64,000 nucleotides of DNA from Pseudomonas protegens (GTDB taxonomy: Bacteria > Pseudomonadota > Gammaproteobacteria > Pseudomonadales > Pseudomonadaceae). The stretch covers positions 4,077,001-4,141,000 of the forward strand of contig NZ_CP060201.1 of the NCBI RefSeq assembly GCF_013407925.2. Reading direction: 5' to 3'. The position numbers were made by a program, and so were the translations under genes. Each line of letters opens with the position of its first letter. Position 1 is the first letter of the stretch. This document shows, one piece after another, positions 27,870-36,574 of this stretch. The notes below the pieces were generated by a model. That model did no database searches. It saw nothing but the letters and a program-made list of their open reading frames with translations, and had not been told where the DNA came from.

Positions 27870-29876
27870 TTACAGCGTGGATCGGGCGATCCGTTTGTGC
27901 CACTGGCGTTGATGAATCTGCCGGCCATCGAGTCGCGCAACCTGGGTGGCCTGCAGGTAGAACCACTGCGCGTCGGCGTGCAGGCCCAGGGTGCTGTCCA
28001 CTTCCACCGACCAGGTGCCGCGACCGGCCCGGTACTGCCATTGGATGTCGGCCCGGGTCGACAGCGGGTCCCAGGGCAGGGTGCGGTACTGCTCGGTGCA
28101 GCGCTGGTCGACCCACAGGCCGTGATCGAGCAAGCGCATGGCGCCCAGGTCGTCGTCGATACGCACGCAGACTTCGCCGCTGGCCACGTCTTCGCTGAGG
28201 GTGCGCTTGGGGGCGGCGGCGCGGATGATTTCCAGGTTGGCCGGCGGCGCGCTTTGCGGGGCTTCGAACGGACACGCCACGGGTTCGCCGATGAACACCG
28301 GCAACTGCACGCTCTGCACCTCGGGCAGCAGGGTCAGGGTGGTCAGCTCCCGGGCCGGCCACAGCAACGGGAAGCTGGCGGTGCTCAGCGCCAGGCGCAG
28401 GCGATAACCGGCCGGCAGGCGATAACCGACATGGTCGAGGTTGAAGCGAACCTGCAGCGGCGCGCCGGGCTCGGGTGGGCTGGCCACGGCGAAGTCGTCG
28501 CGCAGCGACAGGTTCAGGGTGCCGTAGGTGATCTGCGCCACCTGACCGTCCGGGGCCACCGCGTTGAGCCGGGCGACGATCTGCCCGCAAGGCCGGTCCG
28601 AGGTCAGGCGCAGGTCCAGGCGCACATCACCCAGCAAGGCCAGGGGCTCGCTCAAGGGCTGGCTGTCGAAGCACAGCGAATGGGCGTCATCCCGGCGCTG
28701 GTCGGTGGGGCCGTCCGGGCCGAACCAGATGGCGCAGTACTCGCCCTGATGCAGGCCGGTGGTCAGGGGCGAGCAAATGCTGCGACTTGCGCTCAGCGCT
28801 TGGGCTCCCGCGCTGAGCCCGTTGTCGCTGAGGCTGAAGGTTTGCCACTGGACCTGCGGATCGGGCCAGCCGGCGGTCTGCACCCAGACGCCCGGGCGTT
28901 CGGCGTAGCTGGCCTTGGGCGGCACGGCGTCCTGCAGGTAGAAGGTGCAGGCTGGCTCGTCCATTACCCCGTTGTCGATGCCCTTGAGCCAGTGGTCCCA
29001 CCAGCGCTTGGCTTCCTGGAGAAAACCGATGGCCGGGTTGGGCACGGCAAAGTGCGGGTACTTGTGGATCCAGGGGCCGAGCAGGGCTTTCTTCGGGCCG
29101 CTCAGGTGCTGCATCAGGCGCGGCACGCTGTTCTTGTAGGCATCGCCCCAGCCGCCGATGCAGTACACCGCGGCCTTGATCGCCGCGTAGTCCTCGCACA
29201 CCGAGCCCTGGCGCCAGTAATCGTCGCGGGTCTGATGCTGCAGCCAGGTTTCGGCCAGCATCGGCATGGCGTCCAGGCGTTGCTGCCATTGCACCTGCCA
29301 GTCCTGCACCAGCAGCGGGTCGGGCACGGCGGCGCTGAAGTTGAGCATGGTGGCGGCCCAGCCCTGGTTTTCCATCAGCAGGTTGCCGCCCTTGTAATGA
29401 ATGTCGTCGGCGTAGCGGTCGTCGGTGGAGCACAGGGTAATGATGGCTTTCAGCGCTGCGGGTTGATGGGCCGCCACTTGCAGGCCGTTGAAGCCACCCC
29501 AGGAGATGCCCATCATCCCCAGGTTGCCGTCGCACCAGGGTTGGGCGCAGAGCCAGTCGAGCACTTCCAGGGCGTCCTGTTGTTCCTGAGGCAGGTACTC
29601 GTCGGCCATCAAGCCCTGGGACTCGCCGTTGCCGCGCATGTCCACGCGCACGCAGGCGTAACCCTGGCCCGCCATCCAGGGATGGGTCAGGGCATCGCGC
29701 ACCGCGGTGCCGTCGCGCTTGCGGTAGGGCAGGTATTCGAGGATCGCCGGGTAACGCCGGGTGCCGGCATCGGCCGGCAGCCAGATGCGCGCGGCCAGTT
29801 GGGTGCCGTCACGCAGGGGGATCAGGCAGTGCTCGATCTCGCGGATCGGATGGGGAAAGTCGCGGATGACGTCCAT
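27870..29876 (-). CDS. CocE/NonD-family serine hydrolase (S15 peptidase-like)
   Basis: A 668-residue alpha/beta hydrolase without signal peptide. Seen: DMRGNGES oxyanion segment, nucleophile elbow MGISWGG with serine at about residue 125, and a C-terminal PepX-type jelly-roll domain (from about 380; VRLDLRLTSDRPCGQIVARL). Members cleave esters or amides, including cocaine esterase, glutaryl-7-ACA acylases and X-Pro dipeptidases. It follows the OprD porin gene by 49 bases. With the BCCT transporter it suggests hydrolysis of an imported ester or amide. The actual substrate is unknown. Confidence 0.86.
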   Translation of the reverse strand: MDVIRDFPHPIREIEHCLIPLRDGTQLAARIWLPADAGTRRYPAILEYLPYRKRDGTAVRDALTHPWMAGQGYACVRVDMRGNGESQGLMADEYLPQEQQDALEVLDWLCAQPWCDGNLGMMGISWGGFNGLQVAAHQPAALKAIITLCSTDDRYADDIHYKGGNLLMENQGWAATMLNFSAAVPDPLLVQDWQVQWQQRLDAMPMLAETWLQHQTRDDYWRQGSVCEDYAAIKAAVYCIGGWGDAYKNSVPRLMQHLSGPKKALLGPWIHKYPHFAVPNPAIGFLQEAKRWWDHWLKGIDNGVMDEPACTFYLQDAVPPKASYAERPGVWVQTAGWPDPQVQWQTFSLSDNGLSAGAQALSASRSICSPLTTGLHQGEYCAIWFGPDGPTDQRRDDAHSLCFDSQPLSEPLALLGDVRLDLRLTSDRPCGQIVARLNAVAPDGQVAQITYGTLNLSLRDDFAVASPPEPGAPLQVRFNLDHVGYRLPAGYRLRLALSTASFPLLWPARELTTLTLLPEVQSVQLPVFIGEPVACPFEAPQSAPPANLEIIRAAAPKRTLSEDVASGEVCVRIDDDLGAMRLLDHGLWVDQRCTEQYRTLPWDPLSTRADIQWQYRAGRGTWSVEVDSTLGLHADAQWFYLQATQVARLDGRQIHQRQWHKRIARSTL

Positions 29877-29925
29877 GGGCTACTCCAGTCGAAAAAGGGG
29901 CCGGCACCGGGCCGAGCGCGGTGGA

Positions 29926-31227
29926 TCACAGCAGGCTGAAGGGGTATTCGGTGACCAGGCGGATGTGGTCGACATCGCCGTTCGAGGTTCCGTGAATGCG
30001 GTAGGTGCCCTGGCGCAGGCTCAGGGACAGGTCCTTGGCAACGCCGCTCTGCACCTGGTAGCTGAGGTCGATGTCCCGCTCCCAGTGGCGCTCCTTGTCG
30101 GCGTAGTAGCGGTAGGGGCTGCCCTGGGGGATCCGCCGGCCGTCGACATGACTGCCCCGGATGTAGCGGGTGCCGAAGGACATACCGGGCAGGCCCAGGT
30201 GTTCCAGGTCGAGTCGGTAGCCCAGGCTCCAGGAGCGTTCGCCGGGGCCGTTGAAGTCGGCGATCAACGAGGCGTTGGCCAGGTAGATCGAGCCGTGGAA
30301 GCCGCCGCCGCTCAAGGCCAGATAGTCGAAGGGCTGCTGGCCATGGATGCGTTGGTGGGCCAGGGTCACGGTGTGCGGGCCCTCCTTCAGGGCCAGCGCC
30401 GCCGACCAGGCCGTTACGGCGATATCCCCGGCCAGGGCCTTGCCATCGTCCAGGGAGCGGTAGAGTCGCAGGTCCAGGTTCAGGCTGCGCCGATCCTCGG
30501 CGTCCAGGGGCTGGTCGAGGTTGAGGTTGACGTAGTGCTGGCGCCACAGGTCCTGGTAGCGCGAGCTGTAGAGCCCCAGCCCCACCTGCGGATGCACCTG
30601 GTAGGTGCCGCCCAGATAGCTGGCGTCGCCGCCCTCGACCCTGGCGTAGCCGGCGTGGAAGCCACCGCGGTGACCGGTCTGGTTGAAGTCCCGGGAGGCG
30701 GTGAAGTGTCCGCCCTCCAGCAACAGGCCTTCTACCTCGCGGCTGCTGAAGGCCAGGCCAGTGGCGGTCGCCGGCATCAGTCGGTTGTCGGCCAGGACCA
30801 GCACCGGGGTCTGGGGCCGCAGGTCGCCGTACTTGAACTCGGTATTGGACAGGCGCATTTTCAGCGCCGCCCCGGCAGTGGCCGACTCCCGCTTGCTGCT
30901 GCCGTCGCTGTCGCTGACCAGCATCATGGTGCGCGCCCGGCCACCGCCGCTGTCGAGTCGGGTGGCGAAATAGGCATGGGCATCCAGGCCCCAGCCCAGG
31001 GTGCCCTGGGTGTAGCCGGAGGCGTAGTCCAGCTGCAGGCCCTGGCCCCATTCGCGGGCATCCAGGTCCAACTGACGATGGTCGTTGTTGCGGTAGTTGT
31101 TGCGCACCAGGCCGTTGATTCGGCTGTCTTCGACAAAGCCCCGGGATTGCGCCTGACTGGCGTGGGCCAGCACGGGGCAGAGCAGCGTCAGGCCCAGGCC
31201 GCCCAGGATCAGGAGACGGACGTTCAT
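29926..31227 (-). CDS. OprD-family outer membrane porin
   Basis: A 433-residue barrel with signal peptide (cleavage near LAHASQAQSRGF). OprD features: FVEDSRINGLVRNNYRNNDHR at the N terminus, SGYTQGTLGWGLDAHAYFATRLD, and SLGYRLDLEHLGLPGMSFGTRYIRG near the C terminus. OprD-type porins take up amino acids or aromatic acids. Start 31227 overlaps the stop of the BCCT gene by four bases, so the porin is directly coupled to an inner-membrane importer. The barrel end (YPFSLL) lacks the common terminal Phe. Confidence 0.89.
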   Translation of the reverse strand: MNVRLLILGGLGLTLLCPVLAHASQAQSRGFVEDSRINGLVRNNYRNNDHRQLDLDAREWGQGLQLDYASGYTQGTLGWGLDAHAYFATRLDSGGGRARTMMLVSDSDGSSKRESATAGAALKMRLSNTEFKYGDLRPQTPVLVLADNRLMPATATGLAFSSREVEGLLLEGGHFTASRDFNQTGHRGGFHAGYARVEGGDASYLGGTYQVHPQVGLGLYSSRYQDLWRQHYVNLNLDQPLDAEDRRSLNLDLRLYRSLDDGKALAGDIAVTAWSAALALKEGPHTVTLAHQRIHGQQPFDYLALSGGGFHGSIYLANASLIADFNGPGERSWSLGYRLDLEHLGLPGMSFGTRYIRGSHVDGRRIPQGSPYRYYADKERHWERDIDLSYQVQSGVAKDLSLSLRQGTYRIHGTSNGDVDHIRLVTEYPFSLL

Positions 31228-32795
31228 GGGGTAGGCCCTCGTGGCGAGTGGCTTGCCCCGGGCTCGTCCGCGGGCAGCGGCGGTGTCAGCAGGGACGGAT
31301 TTTTCATCCAGATGATCAGTGCGCTGCTGGAGAGCAGGACAATCAGCATGCCCGGCAGGCCGCCCAGGTTGGAGAGCATCTTGACCCCGTCGATGCCGAC
31401 GTAGGCCACCATCACCCAGGACACGCAGCCGATGATCGCGCCCCAGATCACCTTGAGCAGCGGGCTGCCGTCCAGATCGGAATCGGCGGTGACCCCGCGA
31501 CTGCACAGATTGCCGATGACATCGGTGCTGGAGTCGGCAGCGGTGACAAAGGAGATGAAGGCAATGAACAGCAAGAAGGCAATGATCAGGCCGCTCGCCG
31601 GCAACTGCTGGAACACCTGGTACAGCACATGCTCCACCCCCTGCTCGTTGAGCACGCGGTTGAGTACCCCATCACCCTGGGCGTCGAAGTACAGGCTGCT
31701 GCCGGAGAAGATGCAGATCCACAGGGCGGTGAACAGCGCCGGGTAGAGCATGGAGATGTGGATGAACTCGCGCACGGTGTAGCCACGGCCGATCTTGCCC
31801 AGGAACATGGCGCTGACCGGGGCCCAGGCGAACCACACCGACCAGTAGAACACCGTCCAGCTCTGGGGCCAGTTGTCGCCACTGGCTGCGCCGGTGAACA
31901 GGCTGCGGCCGAAGAAGGTCTGCAGGTAGGTGCCGAAGGACTCGATGCCGAGGCTGAAGATGTACAGGGTCGGCCCGCAGACCAGGACGAACAGCCCCAG
32001 GGCCAGCATGATCCAGGTGTTGAAGGTGGAGAACTTGACGATGCCCTTCTGCAAGCCGCTGGCGGCAGAGAACACGAAGGTGGCGACGATCACCGCGATG
32101 ATCAGTCCCAGGCGCAGCGGCGTGGTGTCACCGCCGATGTACTGGCTCAGGCCACCGGACAGGGTCAGCGCGCCGGTGCCCAGGGAAGAGGCCATGCCCG
32201 CCACCAGGGCGAACATCGCCAGGGTGTCGATCAGTCCGGCATGGCGCTTGACCCATGCTGCGCCGAGCAGGGGTTGCAGCATGGCGCCGATGGAGAAGTG
32301 GCCGCGCAGGTTGTAGAAAACCAGGGCGAACACCAGCGAGGGCACCAGATAGATGGCGTAGGGCGTCAGGGTCCAGTGCAGGAACATGCTGGACATGGCG
32401 AAATGCTTGGCCTCGCTGCTGCCGGCTTCGATGTCCAGGCTCGAAGGCGGGCCATACAGGTGATAGAGCGGCTCGGCGGTGGTCCAGAACAGCACGCCGA
32501 CCGCCAGGGTGGTGCACAGGGCGACCATGAACCAGCGCGGCTTGCTCAGCAGGGGCTTGGCGTCTTCGCCACCGATGCGCACCCGCCCCAGGGGCGAAAA
32601 GTAGACGATGACGGTCAGTACCAGGAGAAAGAAGCTGCCGGCACTGAACAGCCAGGAAAAGTTGTCGAGGATGATCCGGTTGAGCTGCCTGCTCACCGCC
32701 AGGAAACCCTGCAGATCAAGGTAACTGGCGATCACCGCTGCCAGCAGAATCAGAAAGGTGGGCCAGAAGACCCAGGCTCTTAACGGATACTTCAT
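31224..32795 (-). CDS. BCCT-family transporter
   Basis: A 523-residue inner-membrane transporter with 12 predicted helices. Seen: VLFWTTAEPLYHLYGPP, family tryptophan segment FYWSVWFAWAPVSAMFLGKIGRGYTVREFI, and FISFVTAADSSTDVIGNL. BCCT carriers move quaternary amines such as betaine, choline and carnitine. This one lacks long osmosensing tails, so substrate catabolism rather than osmoprotection is likely. Start 32795 is chosen because GGGAG lies upstream; 32846 is an alternative. First gene of BCCT-oprD-cocE. Confidence 0.87.
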   Translation of the reverse strand: MKYPLRAWVFWPTFLILLAAVIASYLDLQGFLAVSRQLNRIILDNFSWLFSAGSFFLLVLTVIVYFSPLGRVRIGGEDAKPLLSKPRWFMVALCTTLAVGVLFWTTAEPLYHLYGPPSSLDIEAGSSEAKHFAMSSMFLHWTLTPYAIYLVPSLVFALVFYNLRGHFSIGAMLQPLLGAAWVKRHAGLIDTLAMFALVAGMASSLGTGALTLSGGLSQYIGGDTTPLRLGLIIAVIVATFVFSAASGLQKGIVKFSTFNTWIMLALGLFVLVCGPTLYIFSLGIESFGTYLQTFFGRSLFTGAASGDNWPQSWTVFYWSVWFAWAPVSAMFLGKIGRGYTVREFIHISMLYPALFTALWICIFSGSSLYFDAQGDGVLNRVLNEQGVEHVLYQVFQQLPASGLIIAFLLFIAFISFVTAADSSTDVIGNLCSRGVTADSDLDGSPLLKVIWGAIIGCVSWVMVAYVGIDGVKMLSNLGGLPGMLIVLLSSSALIIWMKNPSLLTPPLPADEPGASHSPRGPTP

Positions 32796-32846
32796 CAGTG
32801 AGGCACTCCCGTTGCTTATCTTTTTTATGGCCAGGCGAGGCCGCAA

Positions 32847-33388
32847 TCACAGGGCGCCGCGGTGCAACACCGCGGCGCTCCTAGATAAGCGTTGAGCGGC
32901 GTGCTCTAGCAATCGACTAATGGGTATGGGGTCATTCCCTGAGGGAATGCGCGATGGCCCCTGGCTGCCATGGGCGCAGGCCGGGCCGATTGGCGCAACG
33001 GGCATTCCAGAGCGCTCGCCGCAGGGGCCAGTGGAGGCTGTCGGCGGTGTGCGGCAAGGCGCTTGCGAGTGCTGGAGCGGCGGACCCTTTGGGGCAGATT
33101 CGTACTTGAACTAAGGCTGTTTCTTGGCGGGCGGCGGAAAGCGCCAATAGTGGCTGGAAGCCACCTTTTTCGGCGTGTGTAATGTCGCCGTAGTGGCACT
33201 TGCGCGGCGGGTTTCAGCGGGGTGTCGATTGCCTTGCAAAATCCCGGTCCGGCAATTGTGTAACAGACGGCAAATCGCTAATCTGCGGCCTTTCCGACGC
33301 CCGCAGTCGCTGGGCCGTTTTCCGAATGTTTGCAGCCGCGCCGAGGATCTGGCGCCAGGGTTTCCCCATGCATGGCAGGACGCAGTAC
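32847..33388. other. Intergenic region between BCCT gene and magA, with perfect hairpins
   Basis: No convincing gene is seen in these 542 bases. They hold a perfect 11-bp hairpin with a 3-base loop (GCGCCGCGGTG-CAA-CACCGCGGCGC arms, 32854-32878) in the BCCT leader, and a CATTCCC-TGA-GGGAATG hairpin near 32934-32950. The divergent promoters of BCCT and the mag operon must lie here. TTGTGT (33256) and TAATCT (33279), spaced 17 bases, are a weak candidate for the mag promoter. Confidence 0.6.
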
Positions 33389-34180
33389 ATGCGCGTTTTA
33401 TCCTCCCTTCTGCTGACCTTGCTGCTGGCCGGTATGGCGCTCGCCGAGCCCTCCGCCGAGCTGCAGGAACCCCTGGCCGGCTGGCGCTATTCCGGCTTGC
33501 TGGACCGCACCGAGCAGGACCGCGTGGCCTACCCGACGCCCCCGATCGATCGTGGCATCCAGCGCAACCGCACCCTGATCGAGGGCCAGCTCAAGGCCAT
33601 CGGTCATCTGCGCCAGCCCCATAGCCTGTCGGTCAACGGCAACCCGCTGAACCTCTACACCGACGAACAGGGCCGCTTCGCCCGCCCTTATGCGTTTGGC
33701 GCCGGTTCCAACAGCGTCGAAGTGCGCAGCTCCGAGGGCAAGTCCCTCAAGCGCGTGCAGTTCTACGAAGCCAATCAGAACAAGACGCCGCCGCGGATCC
33801 GCGTGGTGCTGGGCTGGGACGATCCCAAGGCCGAGCTGGACATGCACATCATCACCCCGGACGGTCAGCACGCGTTCTTCGGCCACCCCGGCCTGACCAA
33901 TGGCGGCGGCCTGGACCCGGACGGCGTCGACGGCCCGGGCCCGGAAATGTTCACCATGACCGCGCCGCTGCGCGGCACCTACCTGATCTACGTGAACTAC
34001 TGGGGCAATTTCGGCAGCGGCGGGTACAACTTCGACGAAGGCAGCAATCAGAACGAGGTGATCACCTCGCAGATCAACCTGATCCTTAACGAAAACACCG
34101 TCGATGAGAAACGCGAGACCTTTATCGTGCCCATGCGGGCCATCGGCGACCTGTTGCTGGTCAAGTCTTTCAACTATTGA
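33389..34180 (+). CDS. magA: MagA, DUF2135 periplasmic protein
   Basis: A 263-residue secreted protein, first gene of the six-gene mag operon. Signal peptide MRVLSSLLLTLLLAGMALAEPS. The DUF2135 core reads RIRVVLGWDDPKAELDMHIITPDGQHAFFG, then PEMFTMTAPLRGTYLIYVNYWGN and ETFIVPMRAIGDLLLVKSF. It is a paralogue of MagF at the end of the operon. In P. aeruginosa, MagA was found in an inner-membrane complex with MagD, MagB and MagF. AGGA lies eight bases before the chosen ATG; in-frame 33368 is possible. Confidence 0.87.
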   Translation: MRVLSSLLLTLLLAGMALAEPSAELQEPLAGWRYSGLLDRTEQDRVAYPTPPIDRGIQRNRTLIEGQLKAIGHLRQPHSLSVNGNPLNLYTDEQGRFARPYAFGAGSNSVEVRSSEGKSLKRVQFYEANQNKTPPRIRVVLGWDDPKAELDMHIITPDGQHAFFGHPGLTNGGGLDPDGVDGPGPEMFTMTAPLRGTYLIYVNYWGNFGSGGYNFDEGSNQNEVITSQINLILNENTVDEKRETFIVPMRAIGDLLLVKSFNY

Positions 34181-34217
34181 ACATCCCGCACCACGGATGA
34201 ATTGGGCTTTGTGAATC

Positions 34218-35930
34218 ATGAGCGAAAACACCGCATCCCCGGCGGCCGGCGTGCCCGGCACTGAACAACCCGCCAGCAAGCGGCGCTGGCCGGTCCTGGT
34301 CATGGGCCTGTGCCTGGTGGCGGCCGCGATCACCGGCGTGGGCTGCAAGCCCAAGAGCACGGTGGCCGAGCTGGCCGGCGACAAGCTGGGCCTGAGTCGC
34401 CCCGACGGGCTGCTGGAAACCCATTCCCTGACGCAACTGCCCAAGGACCTGCTGGCGGTGCCTTTCCTCAAGGACACCCTGACCGAGGACTTCGTCTTTT
34501 ATTACCAGGCCCACGCCGACCGCTTGGGGCTGATCGGCAGCCTGCGGCGGATCATCTACGAGCATGACCTGAAACTGCAGGACAACCTGATCGAGCAACT
34601 GTTCGACCAGCCGGCGGATGTGGCGCTGTGGCGTGGCGCCGACGGGCGTCTCAAGGACTTCCTGCTGGTGATGGACCGCGGCGGTCTGGCCAAGCTGCTG
34701 GAACCCCTGGCCAAGGTCGCCCTGGACGATACGCAATTGAGCAAGCTGGCCGAGCTCAAGGTCGGCGGCGATGCGGTGACGCTGTACCAACTGAACTACA
34801 ACGCCGGCAAATCCCTGGCGTTCGCCTCTTACGGCGACAAGCTGGTGGTGTTGTCCAACCCGGGCAAGCTGTACGACCTGAGCCAGGGCGCCGACGATGA
34901 ACACGGCGCCGTTTCCACGGCCGCGCTGGAGGCGCTGCTCAAGGGTGACAAGCTGTTCCCCGAGGCCTTCGGCCTGGAGGCGCGCAAGCCTGAGGTGCAG
35001 CAGCGGCTGGCGGTCAACGCCGGTGTCTTGGCCATGGGTTACCAGCGCTTCATCCCCAACTTCGCCGGTTTGCGTTTCGACATGGACGGCCAGGGCTGGC
35101 ACAGCTACCTGGCCCTGCAGGAGCAGGACAACCAGCCGGACTTCGACTTCAAGCCGATCTGGCAGGCCATGCCCATGGGCGCCAGCGCCTGCGTTGCGCT
35201 GCCTCTGGCGGCGCAGCAGCAGAAGCCGCTGCTGGTCAAGCTCGGTGCCGAAGAGGCGGTGGCCACCACCCTGACCGAACACATGGCCGGTACCGCCGGG
35301 CTGTGCTGGTACGCCGACTCGCGGCTGTACACGCCGCTGCTGGTGGCCAGCCTCAAGGACAAGGACAACGCCAAGCTCGATGCGGACCTGGGCAAGCTGT
35401 TCGGTTCCATGGTCGGGGCCCGGGAAAGCAAGGTACCGGAGCGCATCTTCCCCGTGGTCGAGCAGCAGAACGGCGAGGTGCACCAATGGCAGCGCCAGGT
35501 CAGTTCCAACTTCGGCCAGTACCCGGCCAAGGAGGCCAAGGACCCGCAAGCCATCACCGGCCGCGCCTTCATGCAGGTCAGCCTGGCTCGCCATGGTTCG
35601 ACCCTGGTGTTCTCCCTGGACGACAAGCTGGTGACCAAGGCCCTGGGCACCCTGGACAAGCGCTTCCCGCCCCTGGCCGACGTGGTGCCCAAGGATGTGC
35701 TGATGCCGGTGTACCTGGGCCCGCAATCCCTGGCGCAGTTGATCCAGCAGGAAACCTTCGACAGCCTGCCCCAGGACATGGAGCCGGTGTTCAACAACGC
35801 CGCGCAAACCTACCTGGTGCCCAAGCTGCGCACCTTGGGCGGTTACGGCAAGTACGCCCTGACCCTGCCTGAAGGCAGCGAGCCCAACGGTCACTGGCAA
35901 TGGCTGCCGCTGCAATGGCGCGCGCTGTGA
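34218..35930 (+). CDS. magB: MagB, DUF2138 inner-membrane-anchored protein
   Basis: A 570-residue protein with a short cytoplasmic N terminus, one membrane helix at about residues 24-43 ([20 protein letters not shown]), and a large periplasmic part. DUF2138 has no known enzymatic role; I see no catalytic motif. It corresponds to E. coli YfaA and P. aeruginosa MagB, reported as a MagD complex partner. The helix would anchor the macroglobulin complex in the inner membrane. Its stop overlaps the chosen magC start (GTGA). Confidence 0.86.
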   Translation: MSENTASPAAGVPGTEQPASKRRWPVLVMGLCLVAAAITGVGCKPKSTVAELAGDKLGLSRPDGLLETHSLTQLPKDLLAVPFLKDTLTEDFVFYYQAHADRLGLIGSLRRIIYEHDLKLQDNLIEQLFDQPADVALWRGADGRLKDFLLVMDRGGLAKLLEPLAKVALDDTQLSKLAELKVGGDAVTLYQLNYNAGKSLAFASYGDKLVVLSNPGKLYDLSQGADDEHGAVSTAALEALLKGDKLFPEAFGLEARKPEVQQRLAVNAGVLAMGYQRFIPNFAGLRFDMDGQGWHSYLALQEQDNQPDFDFKPIWQAMPMGASACVALPLAAQQQKPLLVKLGAEEAVATTLTEHMAGTAGLCWYADSRLYTPLLVASLKDKDNAKLDADLGKLFGSMVGARESKVPERIFPVVEQQNGEVHQWQRQVSSNFGQYPAKEAKDPQAITGRAFMQVSLARHGSTLVFSLDDKLVTKALGTLDKRFPPLADVVPKDVLMPVYLGPQSLAQLIQQETFDSLPQDMEPVFNNAAQTYLVPKLRTLGGYGKYALTLPEGSEPNGHWQWLPLQWRAL

Positions 35931-36574
35931 GTGCATGGCGCAAGAGTCTGTCCAGCCTTGGCCTGTTGGCCCTGTTGCTGAGCAACGCCGTGGGCGCGAC
36001 CCAGGCGCCGCCGTTGGACGTGCAGCAGTCCCAGGTGTTTCGTGCCTGGTTCGTGCGCATCGCCCAGGAGCAACTGAGCCAGGGGCCGAGCCCGCGCTGG
36101 TATCAGCAGGACTGCGCCGGGCTGGTGCGCTTTGCCGCCAACGAAGCGCTCAAGGTCCACGACAGCAAGTGGCTGCGGGCCAACGGCCTGTCCAATCGCT
36201 ACCTGCCGCCGGAGCTGCAACTGAGCGAAGGCCAGCGCGGCCTGGCCCAGCAGTGGCAGCAGGGCGGCGGGCAGACCGGGCCCTACGTCAATGCGATCAA
36301 GCTGATCCAGTTCAACAGCCATCTGGTCAGTCGTGACCTGGGCCAGGCGCGCCCCGGCGATCTTTTGTTCTTCGACCAGGGCGACGACCAGCACCTGATG
36401 ATCTGGATGGGCCGCAACATCGCCTATCACACCGGCACCACCACCCCCACCGACAACGGCATGCGCTCGGCCAGCGTGCAGCAACTGATGACATGGAAGG
36501 ACACCCGATGGATACCCGACCCCGCCAACCCCAACTTCATCGGCATCTATCGACTGAACTTCCTCACCCAATGA
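35927..36574 (+). CDS. magC: MagC, DUF1175 protein with NlpC/P60-like catalytic motifs
   Basis: A 215-residue secreted protein (E. coli YfaT counterpart). The GTG start at 35927 gives a clean signal peptide ([23 protein letters not shown]) and couples to magB; ATGs at 35900 and 35915 are alternatives. Visible motifs mirror NlpC/P60 cysteine peptidases: [10 protein letters not shown] with Cys63, [19 protein letters not shown] with His156, and IAYHTG with His168. I infer a peptidoglycan or peptide endopeptidase fold. No activity has been shown that I know of. It precedes magD with ATGA overlap. Confidence 0.83.
   Translation: MSAWRKSLSSLGLLALLLSNAVGATQAPPLDVQQSQVFRAWFVRIAQEQLSQGPSPRWYQQDCAGLVRFAANEALKVHDSKWLRANGLSNRYLPPELQLSEGQRGLAQQWQQGGGQTGPYVNAIKLIQFNSHLVSRDLGQARPGDLLFFDQGDDQHLMIWMGRNIAYHTGTTTPTDNGMRSASVQQLMTWKDTRWIPDPANPNFIGIYRLNFLTQ

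Noticed and set aside
26226..29939. A 1237-codon open frame on the plus strand
   Set aside because: It is antisense to the MFS, LysR and CocE genes, is Gln/Ala/His-rich low-complexity sequence and has no domain; it is a GC-rich shadow.
33200..33388. Longer N terminus for MagA from 33200
   Set aside because: It would place non-signal residues before a clear signal peptide; AGGA marks 33389.
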